Positions 8,801-17,663 of a stretch of 54,723 bases of DNA are shown here, piece by piece. Numbering within the stretch: position 1 is the stretch's first letter; each line of letters opens with the position of its first letter. Origin of the DNA: Rhodomicrobium udaipurense JA643 (GTDB lineage Bacteria; Pseudomonadota; Alphaproteobacteria; Rhizobiales; Rhodomicrobiaceae); assembly GCF_000636015.1 (NCBI RefSeq), contig NZ_JFZJ01000009.1:1-54723 (forward strand), read 5' to 3'. The notes beneath the pieces were generated by a model. It ran no database searches and was not told where the DNA came from. It was given only the letters and a program-made list of their open reading frames with translations. Both the position numbers and the translations under genes were made by a program.

Positions 8801-10667
8801 GCTCGCAAAACGTCGCCGCGTTGCCCTCGCGCAGGCGGAGGTCGATGTCGTGCAGATAGAACCGCCGCGCGCCGCCGTTGGCCTTCGGCGTGAGCAGATA
8901 GGTGCGCTCCGAAATCACGTCGAAGCCGAGATTTTCGAGGATCGGCACGCGCCGTGACAGCGTCAGCGGCTCGTCGAGCTGTTGCAGCGTCGCCCGCACG
9001 GCGCCGGGTTCAGCGTCGCCCGCGCGATAAAGGTCGATGCCGGTCCGATGCCCTTCGGTCAGCTTTTCGAAGCGCTCGATGTCCTTCAGGGCGCGCTCGG
9101 CGTCGTTTCGCTCCTGATAGCCCGCCGGAAACGCGTCGCGATATTTCTCGATCAGCGCCTGCCCGTCGCCGCCGCGCTCGGCGAGCACACGCGCGGAAAA
9201 CCGATCCGCCCAGGTGGTGATGATGTCCTCGACCTTCGCTTCCAGTTCGCGTTCGTCGGGATCGAGAAGGTCGCCGCCCGCTTTCCAGATTTCGACCTGA
9301 AGTCGCACCATCGCGCTTTCGGGATAATACGGCGTCGTCTGCTCGAAGCGCCCGTCGAAGGCTTCAGCGAGCATATCTTCGATGCGCTCGCGGACGCTCG
9401 TATTGTGCTTCTCGCGCGGCACGTAGACGAGCACCGTAACGAAGCGGCGGAACTCGTCGCGGCGCACCAGCACGCGCGGGCGCGGCGCAAGCTCGGTCTT
9501 GAGGATTTCCTCGGAGATGGTGGAGAGCCGCTCCGGCGAAATCTGGAAAAGCTCTTCGCGGGGGAAAGTCTCAAGGACGTTCATGAGCGCTCGGCCGGAG
9601 TGGCTCTCGGCCGGATGGCGCGAGCGCTGAAGCACCTTGCGCACCGTGCGGCGGAGGATGGGGACGTTGTTGACGGGAAGGTTGTAGGCGCTGGCGGTGA
9701 AAAGCCCCGCGAAGACGATCTGTCCGGTCACGCGGCGCTCGGCGTCATGCAGCTTCACCGCGATGGCGTCCATGTGAACGCGGCGATGCACGGTGGATTG
9801 CGCGTTCGCCTTGATGACCACCACTGGCGGCGCGTTAAGATAATAGGTGCGGCTTTCGGGCGTCAGCACGCGGGTCGGCTCGACGCGCAGCACGATGCGC
9901 TCGGGATTTCGCAGGAGGCCGAGGCTTCGCTTCGTCTGCGGGATCAGTTCGCCGCCCTGCGCGTCATAGGTGAACTCGCGGACGCCGAGAAAGATGAAAT
10001 TGTCCACGGCGATCCAGCGCAGGAAATCGATCCCCTCGGCGTTCGTCTGCGGCGACGCGGGCGGCGGGTTCTGCTCGATATCGGCGATCGCGGCGTGGAG
10101 TCGGTCCGTCATGGCGTGGAAGTCGCCGACCACGAGGGCCGTATCGCCGATCACGCGGCGGAGCGCTCGGTCGATGGTTTCGAACGACGGCGCGATGCCG
10201 GGCCTCGGGATCTCCAGGTGTATGACGCTTTCGCGGGCGTGGCCGTTCGGCTCGGGCGCGGCGGGCGCGAGCGCGGTCAACACGCCGTTGCCGTCCCGCT
10301 CGACCTCGAAGATCGGATGCGCGACCACGAAGGGGATAAGGCCAAGCTCGCGCAACTCGCCCAGCACCGAATCGAGCAGGAACGGCATGTCGTCGTTCGC
10401 GATGTCGATGACGATGTGCTCTCCCTCATGCGAGGTATGGGAATGGATCGAAATCTCCGGCGCGGGCGAATGGCGGCGACACAGGTTTGCGAAGGCCTCG
10501 GCCGCGAGTGTCGTGAACGCGGCAGCCCGATCCGACGCGAAATCCGAGCATCCGGATTCAGCCACAAGCTGCGCGGCGAAGCGGGAGGCCAGATCGGCCG
10601 TTGCGTTTGGATAGGGGCGTGCGAGGACCGAAGAACCTGCGCCCGTCCGGTCTGCCTCTTGAGCCAT
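5871..10667 (-). CDS. NAD-specific glutamate dehydrogenase, large (GDH180-like) type
   Basis: 1,598-residue enzyme of the bacterial NAD-GDH family, converting L-glutamate and NAD+ to 2-oxoglutarate, ammonia and NADH. An N-terminal regulatory part of ACT-like modules occupies roughly the first 700 residues. The catalytic region carries GGLRWSNRPQDFRTE and VPQGAKGGFVPR, followed by the nucleotide-binding part with VVAADKGTATFSDFAN. Length matches the family (about 1,550-1,650). An ATG four codons upstream (10679) lacks a ribosome site; the ATG at 10667 has GGAGA six bases away. A catabolic, ammonia-releasing role is the family norm. ridA follows downstream. Confidence 0.96.
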   Translation of the reverse strand: MAQEADRTGAGSSVLARPYPNATADLASRFAAQLVAESGCSDFASDRAAAFTTLAAEAFANLCRRHSPAPEISIHSHTSHEGEHIVIDIANDDMPFLLDSVLGELRELGLIPFVVAHPIFEVERDGNGVLTALAPAAPEPNGHARESVIHLEIPRPGIAPSFETIDRALRRVIGDTALVVGDFHAMTDRLHAAIADIEQNPPPASPQTNAEGIDFLRWIAVDNFIFLGVREFTYDAQGGELIPQTKRSLGLLRNPERIVLRVEPTRVLTPESRTYYLNAPPVVVIKANAQSTVHRRVHMDAIAVKLHDAERRVTGQIVFAGLFTASAYNLPVNNVPILRRTVRKVLQRSRHPAESHSGRALMNVLETFPREELFQISPERLSTISEEILKTELAPRPRVLVRRDEFRRFVTVLVYVPREKHNTSVRERIEDMLAEAFDGRFEQTTPYYPESAMVRLQVEIWKAGGDLLDPDERELEAKVEDIITTWADRFSARVLAERGGDGQALIEKYRDAFPAGYQERNDAERALKDIERFEKLTEGHRTGIDLYRAGDAEPGAVRATLQQLDEPLTLSRRVPILENLGFDVISERTYLLTPKANGGARRFYLHDIDLRLREGNAATFCERREALEDGFLAVWADAVPNDRFNGLILTAGLDWRQAALIRAYAAYYRQTGTTYSAAYVAETLDKHGAIAADLFRLFETMFDPAKGGEAEREAARQAIAERIFAALDAIPSMDDDRILRQLASLIGATLRTNFYQRSADGMPPETIAFKLRSRDIEWLPAPKPHAEIFVSSPRFEGVHLRGGPIARGGLRWSNRPQDFRTEILGLAKAQQVKNAVIVPQGAKGGFVPRASAGLNRDATYDEGVAAYEGFVSSLLSLTDNLVKGEIVPPADTVRRDGDDPYLVVAADKGTATFSDFANEIATKRGFWLGDAFASGGSAGYDHKKMGITARGAWEAVKRHFRELNVDIQTTTFTVAGVGDMSGDVFGNGMLLSRKIRLVAAFDHRDIFIDPDPDTETSFDERKRLFERPRSSWQDYDRAKISAGGGIYSRKEKSIALSEAARKLLGVGAQATPQDVMAAILRADVDLLWFGGIGTYVRASTETDAQAGDKANDAIRAAANELRARVIGEGANLGVTQRGRIEFALAGGRINTDAIDNSAGVNTSDVEVNIKIALGRAVAEGKINTPERNAILAAMTDDVAAAVLRNNYLQTLALSVAESDGLAELGFQQRLIQRLVKEGRLNRAVEALPTDAHLAERATQGKPLTRPELAVLLAYAKIVLEDDLVKTKALDDPWLARELPAYFPPAMRERFAAEIDAHPLRRAIIATSLANDIVNRGGPTFVVRLMDETGQPPEAVACAFAAVSAIYDLPAIHAGLDALDGRIDSAEQLRLYRFVRDLLRRQSGFFLRQHRFRDGLEQGIAPYAQGIAALSAAMATLLPEKAVARLGEAEERLRETGLSPDFARRVAALEPLAQALDIVRVAGDMETSVEDAARVVFAIRDAFHLDDIAAASEALAGGDHFNRLAVDASLAGIASAQRRLARSILAQSTRRPDFATWRARNEAAVSRVAEGLAEVLSGRGLTLAKLTVAVAQFRDLSAP

Positions 10668-10883
10668 CGAAGTCTCCATGCATGAAATCAGACCGCGCGG
10701 GGCTTGCAGGAAGCCGACCGCAGTTTGATTTTTCGCAAATTTCTTGACGGCGATGCGATTGCCTGCGCCGCGCTCACCTTACATCGGCGGCGACACGGCC
10801 CTTTCCAATGGCTGAGCGGAGCCCGCGTTCCATGAACCGTTATCGCCTTTTACGGGCTAGAAGGCGCTTCATGGTTTTGTTTG

Positions 10884-10930
10884 AGCATGATCATATCGCA
10901 AAACCGGCGTCCACTTTTGCGGATCATGTC
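10884..10930. repeat. Rhizobiales-type palindromic intergenic repeat (GCATGATC family)
   Basis: Imperfect palindrome: CATGATC (10886-10892) pairs with GATCATG (10922-10928), and inner CGCAAAA (10897-10903) with TTTTGCG (10915-10921), around a CCGGCGTCCAC loop. From memory this matches a very common Rhizobiales element (GCATGATC...AAAACCGG...CACTTTT...GATCATG). It ends just before the azlD stop codon and may serve as its 3' end. Confidence 0.7.
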
Positions 10931-10933
10931 ATG

Positions 10934-11272
10934 CTACGGTTCAATAAGCGCGTGCGCGGCGAAAAAGGCGGCCTCGGCGGCGAGAAGCCCGACCGCGAGC
11001 CTGCTCCCGGACAGCCAGAAGGCGACGAGCCCGGCGCCGAACGCGACAAAACGCACGGCATCGCCGACGCCCGCGAGCGCCCCCGTCGGCGACAGCAGCA
11101 TGCGCGCGATCAGCGCCGCGACCAGCGCCGTCGACACGTCCTTCACCCACAGGATGACCGCGCTTTCCGGGTCGACGCCGCGAGACAGGAGCACACCCGC
11201 GAAACGCCAGATGTCGCTCGCCGCCGTCCCCATGATGGCAAATGAAAGCCATATCCATACGCTGTCGTGCAT
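10934..11272 (-). CDS. azlD: AzlD-family branched-chain amino acid exporter, small subunit
   Basis: 112-residue membrane protein with three to four hydrophobic segments (WIWLSFAIMG, VSTALVAALIA, VRFVAFGAGLVAFWL, LAVGLLAAEAAFFAA). It belongs to the AzlD family, the small partner of AzlC in two-component exporters of branched-chain and related amino acids. It starts ten bases after the azlC stop on the same strand. The start at 11272 gives the usual short N-terminus; an upstream ATG at 11350 would overlap azlC. The substrate is not visible in the sequence. Confidence 0.85.
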   Translation of the reverse strand: MHDSVWIWLSFAIMGTAASDIWRFAGVLLSRGVDPESAVILWVKDVSTALVAALIARMLLSPTGALAGVGDAVRFVAFGAGLVAFWLSGSRLAVGLLAAEAAFFAAHALIEP

Positions 11273-11282
11273 CGCGGCGGCC

Positions 11283-12002
11283 TCAGGCTTTCTCGGCGCG
11301 CGACGCCGATTTGCGCCGGAACAGCAGGAACGAGACGGTTCCGCCGACAAGACCGCTCAGCACGAGGTCGAGGCTCGGCGTGAGCCACATGAAAAACGGC
11401 GCCATTCCGAAGCCGATTAGGATCGGCGCGAAGTCGGCGGCGGCGCGGGCGTTGGCGGACAGGCCCATGAAGAAATAGACCGGCGTGAGGAAGATCAGCG
11501 ACGCAGCCACGATGGGCGGCAGCCGGTCCGCGATGAGATAGCCCGCGACGGTGCCCAGCGTGCTCACGCCTACGAGCATCGCGGTGAGGCCGAAGTAGAA
11601 CGGCAGCCGCAGCCCGCGCGGGAGGAACGGCACCCGCCGCATGCTTTCGATCCACAGCGTCACCGATACGAAATGCGAGGCGAGGTAATCGACGGGCCGC
11701 GTCTCGCGTCCGCCGCGCAGATAGGGAACGAGCGCGATAGTCATCGGCAGCAGGCGCACGCCGGTGAGTGAAACCGCCAGCGCAGCCGTCCACAGCGGCA
11801 TGTCGCGCCCGATCTGGTCGACGAGCGTCACCTGTCCCGGCAGCGCGTACATGAAGATCGTGGTGTAGAGCGCGAATGCGAGGCTGACGCCGTTGCCGTG
11901 GCACAAGACGCCGAAACCGACGAATGACAGGCAAAGCACGGCGGCGGGCGCGCGGGCCGCATCGCGAAAAGCCATGCGGAAGCCGGCTTCAGTGCGTGTC
12001 AT
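11283..12002 (-). CDS. azlC: AzlC-family branched-chain amino acid exporter, large subunit
   Basis: 239-residue inner-membrane protein of the AzlC family with about seven hydrophobic segments. It would pair with the AzlD protein encoded immediately downstream to export branched-chain amino acids or analogues. Family-like stretches include the N-terminal FRMAFRDAARAPAAVLC, the early YALPGQVTLV and the LTGVRLLPM region. No good ribosome site precedes the ATG at 12002; an internal ATG nine codons on is an alternative start. Substrate remains inferred. Confidence 0.85.
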   Translation of the reverse strand: MTRTEAGFRMAFRDAARAPAAVLCLSFVGFGVLCHGNGVSLAFALYTTIFMYALPGQVTLVDQIGRDMPLWTAALAVSLTGVRLLPMTIALVPYLRGGRETRPVDYLASHFVSVTLWIESMRRVPFLPRGLRLPFYFGLTAMLVGVSTLGTVAGYLIADRLPPIVAASLIFLTPVYFFMGLSANARAAADFAPILIGFGMAPFFMWLTPSLDLVLSGLVGGTVSFLLFRRKSASRAEKA

Positions 12003-12064
12003 GAGAGGGAAAACTGGCGGTCGCGGCTATGGGGAGCGCGACGGGTTCAGAAAGAAAAAGCAAG

Positions 12065-12199
12065 ATGGCCTCGAAGAAAACGGCCGGTAAGCGGCCAACC
12101 GAACTGTGGAGCTTTATCGCTTCGATGGCATGCGTTTTCGACATCCGGGGCGACAAAGAATACGCGTCAGATCAGGAGCAGAGTCTTGTGTTTCGTTGA
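12065..12199 (+). CDS. Possible small protein, 44 residues
   Basis: ATG to TGA reading frame beginning MASKKTAGKRPTELW and ending QSLVFR. A Lys-rich N-terminus is followed by a short hydrophobic, Trp-containing stretch. No recognised family. The upstream sequence is purine-rich (AGAAAG) but not a strong ribosome site. It is the only open frame before a plus-strand terminator at 12371. Coding status is uncertain; the same transcript could instead be a non-coding RNA. Confidence 0.3.
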   Translation: MASKKTAGKRPTELWSFIASMACVFDIRGDKEYASDQEQSLVFR

Positions 12200-12370
12200 A
12201 TCGCAAATGCTCGACGCAATCGCATTAAATAATTTTAAGCGGATGGCTGATCGAAGGGCGCGGCGGCGTCCTGCCATCGCGCGGCTCCCGTGGCCCGCGA
12301 GCGCGCACGCCCGCCATCGTGCCCAAACTAAGACGCCGGGCGCTGAACAAGCGCACCGGCGTTGAGTTAC

Positions 12371-12399
12371 GGTCGCCGCGAAACCGCGGCGACCTTTTA
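12371..12399 (+). terminator. Plus-strand rho-independent terminator with no known gene upstream
   Basis: Perfect 10-bp stem GGTCGCCGCG/CGCGGCGACC (12371-12380 with 12385-12394), loop AAAC, followed by TTTTAATTT. The T-run is on the plus strand only, so it does not serve clpA, whose transcript runs the other way. It should end a plus-strand transcript starting somewhere after 12003. Confidence 0.7.
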
Positions 12400-12413
12400 A
12401 TTTACCGCGCGAC

Positions 12414-14774
12414 TCAGGCGGCGCCCTTCGGCAGCAGCGCCGGGCCATCGCCCTCGCCTGCCTCGGCGTCTTCCGCCTTGACCACCGGCGGCTTCGCCTC
12501 AATGACCTCGAAGGCGAGCTGCTTCTGCCCGTCCTTCTCCTCGACCACCACGCGCACCGTTCCGCCGCCTTCGAGCTTGCCGAACAGCAGTTCCTCGGCC
12601 AGCGGCTTCTTGATGCTCTCCTGAATGACGCGGGCGAGCGGCCGTGCGCCGTACATTTCGTCGTAGCCGTGATCGGCGAGCCATTCCATCGCTTCCGGCG
12701 TCAGTTCGATGACCACATTGCGGTCAGCGAGCTGCGCTTCGAGCTGGAAGATGAACTTCTCGACCACCCTGCCGATCATCTCGCGCGAGAGGCGAGCGAA
12801 CGGGATCACGGCGTCGAGGCGGTTGCGAAACTCCGGCGAGAACATGCGTTTGATCGCCTCCTCGTCTTCGCCGACGCGCTGCTGGCTACCGAAGCCGATG
12901 GCGGGCTTCGCCATGTCGGCCGCGCCCGCGTTCGTGGTCATGATGAGCACCACGTTGCGGAAATCGACCTGCTTGCCGTTATGGTCGGTGAGCTTGCCGT
13001 GGTCCATGACCTGAAGCAGCACGTTGAACAGGTCCGGATGCGCCTTCTCGATCTCGTCGAGGAGAAGCACGCAATGCGGGTTCTGGTCCACGCCGTCGGT
13101 CAACAGGCCGCCCTGATCGAAGCCGACATAGCCCGGAGGCGCGCCGATGAGCCGCGAGACGGTGTGCCGCTCCATATACTCCGACATGTCGAAGCGCAGG
13201 ATCTGCACGCCGAGCAAGCTCGCAAGCTGGCGGGCGACTTCCGTCTTGCCGACGCCGGTCGGGCCGGAGAACAGGTACGAACCGATCGGCTTCTCCGCAT
13301 CGCGAAGGCCCGCGCGGGCGAGCTTGATCGCGGCGGCAAGCGCGTGGATCGCCTGATCCTGACCGAACACGACGCGTCTCAGATCGCCTTCGAGGTTGCG
13401 CAGCAGCTCCGTATCGGTCTTCGACACCGTCTTCGGCGGGATGCGCGCCATGGTGGCGACGGTCGCCTCGACTTCCTTCACGCCGATGGTGCGCTTCCGC
13501 TTCGAGGGCGGCAGCAACATCTGCGATGCGCCGGTTTCGTCGATCACGTCGATCGCCTTGTCGGGCAGCTTGCGGTCGTGGATGTACTTCGCGGAAAGCT
13601 CCACCGCCGCCTTGATCGCCTGGTTCGTGTATTTGATGTTGTGGAAGTCCTCGAAATAGGGCTTCAGCCCCTTCATGATTTCGATCGCATCCTCAACCGT
13701 CGGCTCGGCGACGTCGATCTTCTGGAAGCGCCGCACGAGCGCGCGGTCCTTCTCGAAGTGCTGGCGGTATTCCTTGTAGGTGGTCGAACCGATGCAGCGC
13801 AGCACGCCGGATTGCAGCGCTGGTTTCAAGAGGTTCGACGCGTCCATTGCGCCGCCCGAAGTCGCGCCCGCACCGATCACGGTGTGGATCTCGTCGATGA
13901 ACAGGATCGCGCCGGGATAGGCCTCGATCTCCTTCATCACCGCCTTCAGCCGCTCCTCGAAGTCGCCACGGTAGCGCGTGCCAGCGAGCAGCGTGCCCAT
14001 GTCGAGCGAGAACACCGTCGCGTTGGCGAGCACCTGCGGCACCTCGCCGCGCACGATCTTGCGCGCCAGGCCTTCCGCAATCGCCGTCTTGCCGACGCCC
14101 GGATCGCCCACATAGAGCGGGTTGTTCTTCGACCGGCGGCAGAGCACCTGAATCGTGCGCTCGATCTCCTTGTCGCGGCCGATCAGCGGATCGATGCGGC
14201 CGTCCTTCGCCTTCTGGTTGAGGTTGACGCAGTAAGCTTCGAGCGCATCCGTCGAACGCTTCTTCTCCTCCGCGCCGTCGACCGTGGTCGCGTCGTCCTC
14301 AACGCCCCGCACGCCGCGCGGCTCGGACATGCCGGCACGCTTCGAGATGCCGTGGCTGATAAAGTTCACGGCGTCGAACCGCGTCATGTCCTGCTCCTGC
14401 AGGAAGTACGCGGCGTTGCTCTCGCGCTCGGCGAAGACCGCGACGAGCACGTTCGCGCCCGTCACTTCCTCGCGGCCCGAGGACTGGACATGCACCACAG
14501 CGCGGTGAATCACGCGCTGAAAACTAGCGGTTGGCTGCGCCTCGCCATCCTGGTCAAGGACGAGGTTGTTCAGCTCCTTGTCGAGAAATTCCGTGAGTTT
14601 GGCACGAAGCCGCTCCACATCGACGTTGCAGGCTCTAAGGACAGAAGACGCGTCGCGGTCATCCAGCAGCGAAAGGAGCAGGTGTTCCAGCGTTGCGTAT
14701 TCGTGATGCCGCTCGTTGGCGTATTCGATAGCGCGATGGAGCGACTCTTCCAGGCTGTTTGAGAATGATGGCAC
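12414..14774 (-). CDS. clpA: ClpA, AAA+ unfoldase of the ClpAP protease
   Basis: ATP-driven unfoldase that feeds substrates to ClpP. About 786 residues: N-domain (about 1-145), first AAA+ module with Walker A GDPGVGKT at 223-230, and second module with [12 protein letters not shown]. The N-domain is the docking site for ClpS, encoded just upstream. The ORF opens at an ATG (14804) overlapping clpS, but family members begin at the PSFS sequence, which follows a GTG at 14774; the GGAG of the clpS stop region lies 11 bases before it. clpS and clpA are thus only 8 bases apart and presumably co-translated. clpP is in a separate cluster at 27.7-28.3 kb. Confidence 0.96.
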   Translation of the reverse strand: MPSFSNSLEESLHRAIEYANERHHEYATLEHLLLSLLDDRDASSVLRACNVDVERLRAKLTEFLDKELNNLVLDQDGEAQPTASFQRVIHRAVVHVQSSGREEVTGANVLVAVFAERESNAAYFLQEQDMTRFDAVNFISHGISKRAGMSEPRGVRGVEDDATTVDGAEEKKRSTDALEAYCVNLNQKAKDGRIDPLIGRDKEIERTIQVLCRRSKNNPLYVGDPGVGKTAIAEGLARKIVRGEVPQVLANATVFSLDMGTLLAGTRYRGDFEERLKAVMKEIEAYPGAILFIDEIHTVIGAGATSGGAMDASNLLKPALQSGVLRCIGSTTYKEYRQHFEKDRALVRRFQKIDVAEPTVEDAIEIMKGLKPYFEDFHNIKYTNQAIKAAVELSAKYIHDRKLPDKAIDVIDETGASQMLLPPSKRKRTIGVKEVEATVATMARIPPKTVSKTDTELLRNLEGDLRRVVFGQDQAIHALAAAIKLARAGLRDAEKPIGSYLFSGPTGVGKTEVARQLASLLGVQILRFDMSEYMERHTVSRLIGAPPGYVGFDQGGLLTDGVDQNPHCVLLLDEIEKAHPDLFNVLLQVMDHGKLTDHNGKQVDFRNVVLIMTTNAGAADMAKPAIGFGSQQRVGEDEEAIKRMFSPEFRNRLDAVIPFARLSREMIGRVVEKFIFQLEAQLADRNVVIELTPEAMEWLADHGYDEMYGARPLARVIQESIKKPLAEELLFGKLEGGGTVRVVVEEKDGQKQLAFEVIEAKPPVVKAEDAEAGEGDGPALLPKGAA

Positions 14775-14782
14775 TGCCGCAC

Positions 14783-15124
14783 CTACTCCTTTTCCATAGT
14801 GCACTGAAGGGGATGCTGATGCTGGCGCGCGAAATTCATCACCTGAGTGACTTTCGTCTCAGCAACTTCATAGGTGTACACACCGCAGATACCGACGCCC
14901 TTCTGGTGTACATGCATCATGATGAGCGTTGCCTCCTCATGCGGTTTGTTGAAAAACCGCTCAAGCACGTAAACGACGAATTCCATCGGCGTGTAGTCGT
15001 CGTTCAGGAGGAGAACCTTGTAGAGGCTGGGACGTTTCGTCTTGGGACGAGTTTTTGTTACGGCACCTGTTTTCAGGCCGTTATCGTCCTTGAAACCGTT
15101 ATTGCCCGCCATCGCAGCAACCAT
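14783..15124 (-). CDS. clpS: ClpS, N-degron adaptor of ClpAP
   Basis: 113-residue adaptor that binds N-terminal destabilising residues and delivers such proteins to ClpA. The core [17 protein letters not shown] and the following helices ([15 protein letters not shown]) are highly typical. The ATG at 15124 gives a normal N-terminal extension; the ORF stays open to 15211 without a better ribosome site. It ends 8 bases before the clpA GTG. The aat gene at 47.4 kb makes the Leu/Phe N-degrons that ClpS would recognise. Confidence 0.95.
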   Translation of the reverse strand: MVAAMAGNNGFKDDNGLKTGAVTKTRPKTKRPSLYKVLLLNDDYTPMEFVVYVLERFFNKPHEEATLIMMHVHQKGVGICGVYTYEVAETKVTQVMNFARQHQHPLQCTMEKE

Positions 15125-15596
15125 TCGAGACCCTATCGGAAGCCTGAACGTTTCAAGCGTCTGCCATTCTGCCTGACGCCTCCATATCGTACGCGGAAAC
15201 GAGGCCATCACCTTGCATCATCCCGTTTATCGGTTTCCCCTGTCAAGGCCTCCGAAGCGCCGCGCTTCATCGAATATATGTGCGCTTTTACACATTGAAA
15301 GGGTTGCGCCACGTCCATCACGCAGCGGTGTTTCCAAACTCCCAAGAATGCACTCGGCCAGATCGAAATGCTACGTCCTACCTCGGTCACGGGTAAGACC
15401 GAATTAATACCCGCACAGGTATAGCAGCTTGAGCGGACAACCTTGCATTGAGATTGATCGCCCACGCGACGCCTTGACGCGGCGCCTTGCTGACGACACG
15501 TTTCTGAGGTTTTACACCGCCGTGATCCGACATTTGCGTTTTCAATTTCCGTGGCAAAATAGGGACTTGGCACCGAAAAGCCGGGTACCGAAAGGC
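15125..15596. other. Divergent intergenic region clpS / carboxypeptidase
   Basis: About 300-470 bases, depending on the carboxypeptidase start, between divergently transcribed genes. It must hold promoters for both. I could not assign -35/-10 boxes with confidence and saw no RNA gene or terminator. Confidence 0.5.
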
Positions 15597-17351
15597 GTGG
15601 CTGCGAACGGCAGCGCCGAAAATGCATGCGCTCCGGAAAGCATCGCTCGGCGCGCATCGGCGGCGACGGTGGCGTTGTTTTTCTGCGCAATGGCCGCGCT
15701 CTTCCTGCTCGCCATCTCCAGTCCCGCCGAGGCACGCCGCAGAGCCTCGCATGCGAAGTCCTATTCCCCCGCCAATTCCGCCATGGTGGTCGACTTCCAC
15801 ACCGGCCGCATCCTCATTTCGAGGAACGCCACCGATCCGCGCTTTCCCGCATCCGTCACCAAGGTAATGACGCTTTACCTGCTTTTCGACGCGCTTCGCG
15901 ACGGCAAGCTCAACATGAACACCAAACTTCGCGTTTCGGCCTATGCTGCGGCGCAGTCGCCAACGAAGCTCGGCCTCGATGCTGGCGACACGATCACGGT
16001 TTCCGACGCCATCGGCGCCATCGTGACGAAGTCGGCGAACGACATGGCCGTGGTGGTTGCGGAGGCGCTGGCGGGCTCCGAGGAAGAATTCGCCCGCCGC
16101 ATGACGCAGAAGGCGCGCACCATCGGCATGCTCAACACGACGTTCCGAAACGCGTCCGGGCTGCCGAATTCCGAGCAGCGCACCACGGCGCAGGATCTCG
16201 TCATCCTTGCCCGCTCGGTGATAACAGACCACCCCGAGCGCTCCCGCGTCTTCTCGACGAAATATTTCCAGTACGACGGCGAGATCTACCGCAACCACAA
16301 CACCATGCTGTTCTCCTACGAGGGCATGGAGGGCATGAAGACCGGCTTCACCTCGGCGTCGGGGTTCAACCTGCTCGCCACGGCGCGGCGCGGCGAGAAG
16401 CGGCTGATCGCCGTGGTGCTTGGCGGATCGTCGGCTGGTGTGCGCAACGCCGCCATGCGCAACATACTCGACGCCTCATGGTCGAAAGCCATGACGCTCA
16501 CCGCCGCGAAGAAAGCGGGCGCGCTCGTGTCATCTTTCGCGCCAAAGCAATTCGCCCAGGCCGCGCCTGAAAAGCCATCGGCGGCGGATCGCAAGAACGA
16601 GAGCCGCGCCCCAGAACCGCAGCGTGTCGCGTCCGCCGAACCCACCGCAAAGGAGCCCGCTTCGGCAGCGGCAGCGCAGGCGGGCGGCACGGCTCATCTG
16701 CGCCGCGTGTCGCGCCTGCCCACCGGTGGGTTGCATCTCAAGCGCAAACCCGACGCAACGTCGAATGCGATCCTGTTCTCGTCGCTGGAAAACGGCCTCG
16801 CCGTGCGCGCGACCCGCGAGCCCGACGCATCGTCCGTCACCATGACGGTCCCCGGCCCCGGCGAAGCGCAGCCGAAGAACATGTCGGTCCACAACAAGAC
16901 TGTCCGGCTTCTCGAGGTTGCGCCGCTTGCCGCCGCTGCCGTTCAGGCAGACGGAGAGACGGTCGAAGCGGTCGCCACCGAAGGATCGCCCCGGCTCACC
17001 GGTGCTCACGTCACGCTTGCGTCGACCGACGCGCCGGAGCCCCGGACCATCGCCACGGCTGAAGCCGCCGCTTCACGCGAGGTGGTCGATCAGCCCGGCC
17101 CATATCATGTGCAGGTGGGGGCGTTCCCCGACCATTCACAGGCGCAACTGCGGCTCGAAAGCGTGCGTCAGGCGCTCGGCCCGGCCTTCTGCAAATCCCA
17201 TCCCGATTTCATCATGCCGGTCTCGCTGTCGAGCGGCGCGACGATGTTCCGCGCCCGGTTCGCGCGCTTCGACAACGAGGCGCAGGCGAAGTCGGTCTGC
17301 CAGAAGCTCAAGCGGTCCGGCATCGAGTGCATGAACGTCCGCGCGCCATAG
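15597..17351 (+). CDS. D-alanyl-D-alanine carboxypeptidase (DacC/DacF type) with SPOR domain
   Basis: Periplasmic penicillin-binding protein that removes the terminal D-Ala of peptidoglycan stem peptides. All three serine-active-site motifs are visible: SVTK (Ser86), SAN (146-148) and KTG (248-250). A Pro/Ala-rich linker leads to a C-terminal SPOR domain (about 500-584, starting PYHVQVGAF), which binds denuded glycan at division sites. The frame is open back to a TTG at 15429, giving 640 residues with an implausible 78-residue leader. The GTG at 15597 places the hydrophobic signal segment about 22 residues from the start and is preferred, though neither start has a good ribosome site. Confidence 0.92.
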   Translation: MAANGSAENACAPESIARRASAATVALFFCAMAALFLLAISSPAEARRRASHAKSYSPANSAMVVDFHTGRILISRNATDPRFPASVTKVMTLYLLFDALRDGKLNMNTKLRVSAYAAAQSPTKLGLDAGDTITVSDAIGAIVTKSANDMAVVVAEALAGSEEEFARRMTQKARTIGMLNTTFRNASGLPNSEQRTTAQDLVILARSVITDHPERSRVFSTKYFQYDGEIYRNHNTMLFSYEGMEGMKTGFTSASGFNLLATARRGEKRLIAVVLGGSSAGVRNAAMRNILDASWSKAMTLTAAKKAGALVSSFAPKQFAQAAPEKPSAADRKNESRAPEPQRVASAEPTAKEPASAAAAQAGGTAHLRRVSRLPTGGLHLKRKPDATSNAILFSSLENGLAVRATREPDASSVTMTVPGPGEAQPKNMSVHNKTVRLLEVAPLAAAAVQADGETVEAVATEGSPRLTGAHVTLASTDAPEPRTIATAEAAASREVVDQPGPYHVQVGAFPDHSQAQLRLESVRQALGPAFCKSHPDFIMPVSLSSGATMFRARFARFDNEAQAKSVCQKLKRSGIECMNVRAP

Positions 17352-17663
17352 AGTGTCCTGCGCTTTTCGTACATCCCCTCGATCGTGCCGCGAGGCCCAG
17401 CCTACGTTGAGGGACAGCCAAGCAGGGACTGCCATCACGCCCGCGATCTGCGCGCCGGCTGCGAAGGCACGCTCTACGGGCGCCAAGCAAGCGCACCCGA
17501 CGAAAAGAAATACCGCCGCACACTCCGCGCGGAAGTCACCGCGAGCGCGCACTATCGGCAGCCTGAAGCCCCAGCCGAAACGCGGTAACGGTCATACGCC
17601 GCTGCCACAGTTTCCGCGAACAGTCCCGCGCCGTTGGGATCTCGACCGGGCGCGGCCAGGCAA
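17352..17663. other. Intergenic region, nothing recognised
   Basis: About 310 bases between the convergent carboxypeptidase and secreted-protein genes. Short overlapping open frames exist on both strands, but none has a ribosome site plus a recognisable product. Confidence 0.5.

Larger units (their letters stand above)
12003..12413. other. Intergenic region azlC-clpA
   Basis: About 410 bases with no long gene on either strand. It holds a possible 44-codon plus-strand ORF (12065-12199) and a plus-oriented terminator (12371-12399). Together these suggest a short plus-strand transcript, either coding or a small RNA. Confidence 0.5.

Noticed and set aside
8982..10685. 567-residue plus-strand ORF opposite NAD-glutamate dehydrogenase
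   Set aside because: Antisense shadow; the minus-strand product is a full-length conserved enzyme.
12669..14762. 697-residue plus-strand ORF opposite clpA
   Set aside because: Mirror frame produced by the GC-rich third positions of clpA; His/Arg/Leu-rich composition with no domain.
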